DNA of 64,000 nt, taken from assembly GCF_001949145.1 (NCBI RefSeq), contig NW_019091542.1, positions 351,992-415,991 on the forward strand, given 5' to 3'. Numbering within the stretch: the first letter of the stretch is position 1; each line of letters opens with the position of its first letter. Positions 56,801 through 64,000 of the stretch are shown here, piece after piece. Under the pieces are notes generated by a model. It searched no databases, was not told where the DNA came from, and saw only the letters and a program-made list of their open reading frames with translations. Origin of the DNA: Acanthaster planci. Taxonomy: Eukaryota > Echinodermata > Asteroidea > Valvatida > Acanthasteridae. Position numbers and translations under genes: made by a program.

Positions 56801-59800
56801 GCAAATTAGAGCTGAGGTTTACATTCCAAGGCTCTTCATCAGAACCTACTGAAAAACAATTAATGTTTGGTAAACAGAACACAGTTGGGTCACAAATTGT
56901 TTTCCCTTTTTTTGGAAACCGTGCCCTCCTCACACTGCTGTGCAGATTCACAACGTTAGTGCACAGTTTTCATCCACACAAATCTAGCCTCAGCACTGCC
57001 TGCACTGCGGCATGTCCCTGTCTAAGGGCAGCCCAAGTTCAGACATCTTGCTGCTAGAGCAAGGAGAAAGTTAGACACCCATGACTCAAGGCAGTCGGGC
57101 AGGCAGTTCATCCACACTGTCTGGACTTTGTCTGTCATGAAGGGTGACCATCTTTCCACCCCAGGGAAAGGGAACTAATGAGAATTCTGCCCAGGTACCA
57201 GGTAGGGGGAACCAGACTCTGCAAGTGGCTAGACACCTGGGTGTTCCCACTTTACAGTTTGACACATCGGTTCCTCTTTTCAAAGAGCTGTTTTAGTCAG
57301 CTAATGCTTAAAAAAATCAACCAAAAACCATTCTGGCGTGTATTTCCCATTGTTTCTGCCTCTTTCTGATTGCTTTTCCATTCCAAATTCCTACTCTCAA
57401 TCACCATGGATCCCTTGAGTAAAAACAAGAAAAAAAATCTTTATAGAGAAAATTTAGTGCAACAAGAATTAATGTGATCAAGATTTGAATGGAGTTCTTG
57501 TTCATATCAGTTCTGTTTACCTTAACAAATAATGTTTCAAAATACTGTGGATGTAAAGCATTTTTTTGACACAAATAATTGATTAGGAGAGTAGTTTTGG
57601 AAAAGTACAGGCACCCCTGATTTTACAAAAGAAAATAGATGATCTCAGGAAAGACACTGCTTTTGATTAGATAAGTCATTTATAAACCCAAAAGTGGAAA
57701 TTTGGATCTTTTGTTCTCGATTTTATTGCAATAGGTTGCTTGAAAGCTCAAACTGCATAAAGCTTCCAAACTTGATACAACCTCCTCAATAAAAACCTTT
57801 CCAAGTGAATTGGTAAATATTCAGACTGAGGAAAGGGTTCCCATCATCACTGTCTAGATTAAATTCCACGGAGCAAACGTTTACCCGAACCAGTAAAGAA
57901 ATTGGTGACAATTGCTACACCTCTGTGAAAACTGGAAAAGACTTCTCTCTTTCAATGGCACTGAAGTGACACAGGATATAGCCCTTCAGGGGTGCCACTC
58001 TGGCCTCACAGCTGGTCACTACCATAAAACATCAAGTATTAAATCACAGCTTTCTAGCCAGTGGGTGTGGGTAAGGTCAAGCTCGGGACAAGCCTAGCTG
58101 GGACCAAACCCAAGGTCAAAGAGCAGATTTTATGTCCTTTTTAGCATACACAAAAAGACCTTACACTTTTCCAAGTTCCCTCTGGTATACCTTTTGTCGT
58201 TTCATATCATTATATAAGTCAAACTTTTCTAAAGAGTTATTGTAACAGTGTACGTTGGTAAGCCAACGTATGCAAATGGACAACACGGTAAATATCAAGT
58301 CCTTGTCTTTAGAATTCAGGGACCAGTCAGCCTTATCCATTTCCAGACAAAAAACAGAGACAACGACTTCCCATCAGGAAATGTTGAGAAGCTTAGTGAC
58401 ACACACTGTCCCATCCACTGGCCCTCTGTTTTTGTTTTGTCTCCTATCTGATAACTATCCAGGAAAGTAGGTGGGAGATTAGATATACATACTAGCCTGG
58501 AAATGTGGAGAATTTTATGCATGCAGGAATTAAACTAGGCAACTGAAAGGGTATCTGCTAAGTCTGTAGTCGGACACACGGAACACATTTTGTGCTCTTG
58601 GACAGGAATGCTCGCAGCATAGTCTTGACAATTCTGAAGTCTTTAATTCAATCCATATGCATATGTTGGATCAATGGCGGACATTCTGCAATGCCCCTCT
58701 AGGCCCTAATTAATAAGACTAAGATGTAGACCATTTATTAGGAATGCAAGATAATGATTTGATGTACTTTACTGTTTTTACAAAGGCTCAAAAGCTACTT
58801 AACGCCAAGTACAGAGAAAGGAAAGCGACGCCATGACAAAGCCTGAATATCTGTCCAATCTAAACAGAAAATTTTGGCAACCACAATTCTTGCTGAACGC
58901 CAAAATATATAAGCATATTTTGCATATACATACATGTATTTTTACACTGCTGGTGATGGCACAAAAAAGCAGCTTGAGAAAGCACCCTGTAACATCAATT
59001 TTCTATGTGTCCATCTATATTTTACGAAATTTGACAAAATATCTGAATAATATTCAGTATGTGGCATCCCTAGCATGGGTCAAAACCGCAAACCTGTGCC
59101 CAAAACTATGGACACTATTGCCTCCGAGTGTTCCTGGCAGTAATCAAGATGGATTCTACTCCCTGCTGTCACTAAGCCACAAAATGACCTCACTGCTCTT
59201 GTATGTCTGAAATTCAATTACCTGAAGCTTTTTTCTCAATGGATATGGGACTGGTTTTGATGATTAATGTAAGAAGTACGGTTATGACATCAGAAGTTAG
59301 GTAATCCCTTTCATCTGGTACTTTTTGTTCCAAGTGCTGTTGATTTTCACAAAGCGTCACCTTTGGGGATACAGGCCTCAAATTAGGACATCCTGATGAA
59401 ACCTTTGGGATGTTTAAATATAAATTGACAAGCTTAAGCTGTTAATTCTCACAGTTGGGTATGTACTGTTTAGTGAATGAATCACTCTCCGTTCTCCACC
59501 AGGCTTTCCATCGAAATACGTTACATTCATATACAAACACTGGAGGGAATCGAGATAATACAAGTTCAAATGGTGAGATGAAAGCTGACGACTTACACGG
59601 CATAATTTGACCAGATTCCTTCAGACTATTAAATTATGCTTTCTCTACTCAGGCCTACAGTGTATGCATTTTACGAGCTGTGTATTGGATGCTTACAACA
59701 CTAGCTGTGCATGTTACATAATACGGCTTACCTCTATTATCTGCATTATCTTGGGCGTGGACAGCTACCTATTGTGTGTTCAAACAAAAAAGAAATGTGA

Positions 59801-60084
59801 ATCAAGGAGATGAGCCAACACCAACTGGATTAAAACAAACATGGAAATCATTTATCTGGCTCTACTGCCTTTATCCCCCATAACGCAAAGCCCCAGAGAC
59901 TTGATTACAGTACGCAGCCAGTTTAAGGGCAACAAGTTTATTGAATTATGAATGTGATGGCATTGCACAAAAACACCGTTTACAAGTCCAAGCATTGAGC
60001 AAATAAAAACAAGCTTGAATGAATTATAGTTACCTTGAAAATACATAAAGATGCAATCAAAGCGATAAACCAAGCAGATCCCAT
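47793..60084 (-). CDS. Secreted SPARC-family protein with N-terminal Sushi domain
   Basis: Predicted extracellular matrix glycoprotein. Order: signal peptide (MGSAWFIALIASLCIFK), one Sushi/CCP domain, follistatin-like plus Kazal module, SPARC extracellular calcium-binding (EC) domain, acidic C-terminus. The FS-EC pairing is that of SPARC/osteonectin, and the four conserved EC cysteines are present (EPC, EHC, QEC, NEC). A Sushi domain in front of FS-EC is not the standard SPARC, SMOC, testican or FSTL1 layout. Exons from the Sushi domain to the stop agree in phase. Between the signal exon (phase 0) and Sushi exon (needs phase 1) at least one exon is missing; 52778-52844 would fit and would give 330 residues. 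Calcium binding may be reduced because both EF-hand loops are atypical. Confidence 0.85.
48125..48377 (-). CDS. SPARC-like exon: EF-hand pair of EC domain
   Basis: 253 bases, phase 0 to 1. Encodes WKFDELDRKHDGLLDRRDLR, ALMPLEHCADDFFQECYAGA and RTIDLERWNECLKVHDIEEA. SPARC has WQFGQLD...[20 protein letters not shown]...DEWAGC here. EF-hand 1 loop has Lys at position 3 and Asp at position 12. EF-hand 2 loop is shortened and lacks the acidic ligands at 1, 3 and 5. Confidence 0.94.
48832..48989 (-). CDS. SPARC-like exon: first part of EC domain
   Basis: 158 bases, phase 1 to 0, using acceptor TTCCAG at 48990. A second AG eight bases on (48982) would break phase. Encodes ASQEPCGKEELKEFPHRLLE and then WFLHLREIDELQQLDPNSNI. 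This corresponds to SPARC [20 protein letters not shown]. Confidence 0.88.
49073..49435. mobile_element. MITE family 2, copy B
   Basis: Left end TCAATAAGCCATTTGTGAGT then TAAATTAGAATAAAATCTGG. The right end is the approximate reverse complement (CAAATTTTATTCAAATTTAA then CTCGCAAAAGGCT). The interior matches the copy at 6381-6729 in inverted orientation. It lies in the intron between the Kazal and EC exons. Confidence 0.75.
49677..49910 (-). CDS. SPARC-like exon: follistatin-like/Kazal module
   Basis: 234 bases, phase 1 to 1. Encodes VDPCLHHTCEKPRYAICISE, then CDCPESCPDGPVRPVCSVYG, then KQYDSLCQLRLYACKRRRSY and KKPC. Cysteine order matches the FS domain of SPARC (NPCQNHHC...CVC...CP...VCSNDNKTFDSSC...GPC). 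Confidence 0.94.
50285..50488 (-). CDS. SPARC-like exon: Sushi/CCP domain
   Basis: 204 bases, phase 1 to 1, one exon for one domain as is usual for Sushi modules. Starts TCPPLPAPVNGLVYTC and ends NCLEDGTWDGREGVC. The Cys-Cys-Cys-Cys spacing and the GTWDG/EGVC end are diagnostic. Confidence 0.93.
52778..52844 (-). CDS. Candidate bridging exon of the SPARC-like gene
   Basis: A T-rich acceptor (TTTATTTTCTAAG) and a strong donor GTAAGTAAATC enclose 67 bases open in only one frame, phase 0 to 1. That is exactly what is needed to join the signal exon to the Sushi exon. The product LRLLLVSSLLSITLFHSSFH is hydrophobic, which is odd after a signal peptide. It could be an alternative exon or false. 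Confidence 0.25.
56441..56662. repeat. Fold-back repeat, copy 2
   Basis: 222 bp. The left end AGTGTTGTATTCAAGTCCAT then CACAAGTCC is matched by its reverse complement at the right end over 29 bases with about two mismatches. Inside are more AAGTCCAT/ACAAGTCC subrepeats and a centre CTATGACAAAAGCATTCCTT shared with 1181-1376. Confidence 0.8.
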
Positions 60085-60109
60085 GATTCACACCGTGGCT
60101 GAAGTTATT
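60034..60109 (-). CDS. SPARC-like exon with start codon and signal peptide
   Basis: Acceptor ATCCGCAG, then 25 bases of leader, ATG at 60084 with a G at +4, and 17 codons MGSAWFIALIASLCIFK before donor GTAACT. The peptide has the hydrophobic core of a secretion signal. Coding part is 60034-60084. Supported by signal-like content and splice sites, not by homology. Confidence 0.6.
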
Positions 60110-60511
60110 CTGCGGATGTGACAGAAACAATTCTCAAGCTCAAATCCTCAACGGAAATACTGTAACTCAACTCTTACTAGAAAGAATGTTGCATCCCGAC
60201 ACCACCAGACCACTCAGTTACAAAAATGTTAAAAGATGTGAAACTCAAAACTGCGACTGCAAAATATTCAAAAATACTTTGAAAATGCTCTTGAAATCTC
60301 ACATATCTCGTACATAACAAAGGAGGTGGCGGTAGCAAGGTTAGGAGACATTCTTTCCGTCCAAAATTCGTTGCTAAGTCTCCGGTCTGGAGTGGATAGC
60401 TAACCTGAAAATTTGCTGCAACATACAAACCTCGATCAATTATTTCCTTACTTTTAGCGTGCAAGCAACATTATTAGGCAACGAAAATGAGCAAAGGCCC
60501 TCAGCACCTAC

Positions 60512-60680
60512 CTGCCCAAGTTCACGTCGGTCAGAATACCTTCAATATCCTGGAAATATATGGCTGGAAAACACAGAAATCAACGAAGTCTCTAACTCCA
60601 CTGCCTTTCGATAAATGAAGTTCAGTTGGGTCAGTACACTCTACCTCCGGGGGTGTCCAAGTAAAGTGAGCCTGGCGCGC
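60512..60680 (-). other. SPARC-like gene, non-coding leader exon
   Basis: Inferred exon between the predicted start below the TATA box and a CAG|GTAGGTGC donor. It contains no ATG on the minus strand, as expected for a 5' UTR exon. The 5' edge is approximate. Confidence 0.5.
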
Positions 60681-60702
60681 CGGCGCGACATTTCACGCAT
60701 AC

Positions 60703-60710
60703 TATTTATA
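60703..60710 (-). promoter_or_regulatory. TATA box of the SPARC-like gene
   Basis: TATAAATA on the minus strand, preceded by GCTGGCGAGC and followed about 30 bases later by a GC-rich start region (CGCGCCGGCGCGCC). The leader exon and its GT donor follow at the expected distance, which supports a start near 60680-60675. Confidence 0.6.
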
Positions 60711-62680
60711 GCTCGCCAGCCGGTATTTAAGTGCAGTTTCTTTGTCTTTTCGATGGCAATTTATGATTTTTCATAAATAAGACTAACTGAATTGAACTGA
60801 TTAATTGAAAGGCAACATGGATACTTATTATTGATGGTGCTGAAAATAATTTCAAGAAAAATACTGGAAACAGACTTTTCTTGAACACAGTAACAGCTAG
60901 AAATTTGTTGAGCGGTCTCATTAACAGTAAAGATCTCTAGGCGAGGAATTTGATTAAGGAAGAATTTCACGTGTTAGTAACAGGGCGTGGTACAGTTCGA
61001 AGCTGCAGTCAAGGCGGGATCCCGAATCAAATTTTCAGAGGGCCAAACTTGTGGAGTTCCTGGAGTGTAGCTACTTTGGGGGAGGGGGTAGCATGCTTTG
61101 AGAAAGAGAAATGAAAAAGAATTTTAACACCGCCTCAAGTTTTTCACTAAAAAAAATCGCCGGGGGGCTGGGGGGGGGGGATATGAACCCCAATGCTCCT
61201 CCCATCCACCCTTTGCTGCAAGGCGAAAGACAACCATGCAGAGAGCCCTCTCTTGAATTGAAAATATAAATAAACGGACAAATATTTAATTCTTTTCACG
61301 AGAAGCAGACCAACTATATCCGTCATCTCTACCTACTGCCGTGTTTTCAGATTTTTCGAGCAAAACCACAAAATCAATTTGAACAAACCCCCTGTTTTAC
61401 TACAGTCCAAGACTTGTATCTTTAGAAATAATTATTTTCAAAAATAAGCTTCATTTTTGCGGATATTAAGAAATATGTACTTATTTAAAATGAAATCAAA
61501 AAAAATGTCAAGCCTGAGACATTAATGTCCGGCCATTAATTGGTCACAAACATTTCTTTCATGACATTAAAAGCTAGGTACATCAAGTATATAAAATGTA
61601 GTGAAAATCTTCAGTATAAAGTATAAAATGTGCTTGCCAAGGATATCAAAAACAGTACAAGCGGCCAAATTTTGACCCTAATGCATTGCATTGTATTGCC
61701 CCTAAAGACTCAACTTTAGCAAATCATGAGAGTTGATTAGCACAAAGCCATCAATGAATGACTGGCCAGCGGAGTCACAGGGCAAGTTAATTAGCCAACA
61801 GATCTCATGTCTGCTGCAGTTCAAACAAGTTGGTGTTAGCTCTATCACTTTGTGGTATCTTTGCAAGGTTTCCATGGAAACAGGCAAGGCTTCACAGGCT
61901 TTACTTTCGCTCACTGAACATTCCGCACATCTGAATAGAAACCTTATGGAGAGAATTAATATATATAACACTGATAACATTAATAAAGTCTGCGTAACAG
62001 CATTCAACTCACTCTTTTATATTAATAACTCGCAGTAACTCAGGTGCGTTTTATGGGCTGAGGGTCACTTAGGGACCCTTATTTTCTGGGGAAGGACACT
62101 CAATGGGTTTGGTCAAAGTTAAAACACTTAGCAGCCTCCCCCATGCATTATGCAGCAAGTATTCCAGCAAAATGTCACAGCTACTTTCCCTGGATGCAAT
62201 TAATTGACTCTCAAAACATAAGAAGGCTGGACTAGAGGATCTTGTAAAGTTCAAGTTTTCCTGTCAGAGGGAGTGGGTGTGTCTTCTGGAAGAGCCTCAC
62301 CGACTGGGCCAGCAACTGGTTCATGCTCATCGACACATTAATGACAAATTGTGGTGAAATTTGGCATACGATGTAAGTGCTACTGAAGGGAGTGGGCAAA
62401 TACAGACTTGTTACCAGTTGTTTCATCCTGGCAAACTTTACTTTCTGAGGAATCTGAGGTTGATTGTTTCATCGGCAACTTTTATTGCTGTGCTTTCTGA
62501 TGATTTCAGATACTCAGAGTATATTTGTGGAGTCTCAAATCTGTTTCCATCATTACATTGTGTAGATTTGACTAGATGGCTACAAATAATCTCCATTTTT
62601 TGGAAGCCCTTTAGCTTTGTCATCCTATCACCTAATCTGTTTGTGTTCCACTGCTGTGATTGGTAGGTGGCCCCCGGCCC

Positions 62681-62832
62681 NNNNNNNNNNNNNNNNNNNN
62701 NNNNNNNNNNNNNNNNNNNNNNNNNNNNNNNNNNNNNNNNNNNNNNNNNNNNNNNNNNNNNNNNNNNNNNNNNNNNNNNNNNNNNNNNNNNNNNNNNNNN
62801 NNNNNNNNNNNNNNNNNNNNNNNNNNNNNNNN
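62681..62832. other. Assembly gap (152 N)
   Basis: Run of N after a CCCCCGGCCC stretch. Confidence 0.99.
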
Positions 62833-63630
62833 TACTGATTAATTTAATTGTTGACAACAGCCATGGGTTTTCCCTTACAGAGGTTAATCCTTCTCTGGGT
62901 GACACCCTCGTTCGTATTGATCATCTCTGTATTGTTGATTATCTTTACTCTACGTGACGTTGTATTGGGCAAATTTGAATGATGAGTGTTTGTCAACCAT
63001 TGGTCGATAGTGGTTGGTACTCAGGAAAAATTGTGTACACTGGTTACCAAGGAAAATCTATCGTTCAACTTATCCCAATATTCTAATAGCATAACACTGG
63101 GCCCTGGTCTTTCAACAAAGGATGTTTACTTGTAAATTATTACAGCCAATGACCGATCATTACATGTACAAGCAAATTCACTCCTAGAAAATCTGTGTCC
63201 GCAGGTATCAATTTGTGTGAAATCGATCTAGCCTGCTATCAATGTCTGTGAGGCAATTACAGATTTTTACTCATTGTCGCACATTGATGGCGCCCTCAAT
63301 GTACGCGTGATGTTAGCCCCTGGCAGAGTCATCATTTCACTCCAAGCAAAGGCATTGCCAGGTTGGAACGGAATGCAATTGGAAGCAATGTCTGGCACCT
63401 TAGATTCATGCAGGGCAACCTGCCATATGTTGAGGCCTGTCAGCCTGAACTGGCAATTGTGTGGACCAGTCTTAGAGTCTGCTGAAGATAAAAAAAAGTG
63501 TAATTTTAGAATATGTTTCATAACAAATAAGACAAAAGAGAGTAAAAAAGAATTACAAGACTCGTTAATTGCTTTAACTTGCACTTTAATTTAAATTTGA
63601 TTTCAACATCTTGGAATCGCAAATAACCTA

Positions 63631-63897
63631 GGGAGTTACAGTAAGTTGGCACAGTGGCACTTTCCTGACCATCTACCTCTTCTGCCTGGGTTCGAATCCC
63701 ACCGAGGCCAGCATATGGACTAAGTTCTCATTCCTTACCCAATTTTGTGGATTTTTCCCAAAATATCTGTATTGGGTTTTCCTACCACTCCTCAAACTGA
63801 ACATTCCTTCACTCTCTTCTTACCACGGGTCTCTAGGCAGAAGAGTTTATAACTGATAGGGCTTTTGCCCTGGTGAAAATAAATGAGCAAAAGTTTT
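63631..63897 (+). mobile_element. tRNA-derived SINE, copy B
   Basis: tRNA-like head GGGAGTTACAGTAAGTTGGC, B box GGTTCGAATCC at 63689-63699, then a body with TGTATTGGGTTTTCCTACCA, CTTCTTACCACGGGTCTCTA and AACTGATAGGGCTTTTGCCC. It aligns with 12855-12600 on the other strand along its whole length. Family name unknown to me. Confidence 0.75.
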
Positions 63898-64000
63898 AGG
63901 TAAAGATTTCAGGGCATGTATAGCGATCTTTTGTAGATCAGAGGAGCTCGTCATTACCAAAGGACTAACTTTCCAAGATTTTGTAAGTGACCCACCGAAT

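Larger units (their letters stand above)
50489..60033 (-). other. Large intron(s) of the SPARC-like gene
   Basis: 9.5 kb between the signal and Sushi exons. It contains the fold-back repeat at 56441-56662, the candidate exon at 52778-52844, and otherwise unique AT-rich DNA. At least one real coding exon must be here to repair phase. No separate gene recognised. Confidence 0.6.
60711..64000. other. Upstream flank of the SPARC-like gene
   Basis: No supported gene. It contains a gap at 62681-62832 and a SINE at 63631-63897. Open frames near 63.3-63.6 kb on both strands overlap each other and have no recognisable content. Confidence 0.6.

Noticed and set aside
62438-62905. Long minus-strand open frame near 62.7 kb
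   Set aside because: A large part of it is the assembly gap; the readable remainder is not protein-like.

Overview
The window is eukaryotic nuclear DNA, almost certainly from a marine invertebrate. Genes are split into many short exons with GT/AG introns, coding density is low, repeats are dense, and the palindrome TACATGTA recurs throughout. A non-vertebrate deuterostome (echinoderm, hemichordate or amphioxus) fits best, but the sequence alone does not fix the species. There are assembly gaps at 16175-16684 and 62681-62832 and one isolated N at 45013.

Two protein-coding genes are supported, both on the minus strand. The first runs from 39557 down to 1679. It is a complete PDZ-GEF, the single-copy counterpart of vertebrate RAPGEF2/RAPGEF6, a guanine-nucleotide exchange factor for Rap GTPases. 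I joined 30 coding exons whose splice phases agree at every junction, giving about 1473 residues against roughly 1500-1600 in vertebrates. Domain order is degenerate cyclic-nucleotide-binding domain 1, Ser/acidic linker, degenerate cyclic-nucleotide-binding domain 2, RasGEF-N (REM), PDZ, Ras-association, RasGEF catalytic domain, then a Ser/Pro-rich tail with two PPxY motifs and a C-terminal PDZ ligand.

The second gene runs from about 60680 down to 47793. It encodes a secreted SPARC-family protein with a Sushi/CCP domain placed before the follistatin-like/Kazal module and the SPARC extracellular calcium-binding (EC) domain. A TATA box, an ATG-free leader exon and a signal-peptide exon are visible at its 5' end. 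One short exon between the signal peptide and the Sushi exon is only tentatively placed.

The remaining sequence is intron and intergenic DNA rich in repeats. Readable families are: a 240-bp MITE with 35-bp inverted ends (two copies); a roughly 350-bp MITE with long inverted ends (two copies); a fold-back element built from CACAAGTC-like subrepeats (two copies); a tRNA-derived SINE (two good copies plus tRNA-like fragments); another dispersed repeat near 18.3 and 42.3 kb; a 54-bp minisatellite spanning the first gap; a roughly 850-bp tandem duplication at 44.1-45.9 kb; and a diverged 177-bp duplication at 23.9-24.3 kb. I see no rRNA, CRISPR array, operon, bacterial element or convincing functional tRNA.

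By family knowledge, the Rap exchange factor acts inside the cell at junctions and membranes, and the SPARC-like protein acts in the extracellular matrix. Nothing in the sequence shows that the two are co-regulated. They lie in tandem about 8.2 kb apart.
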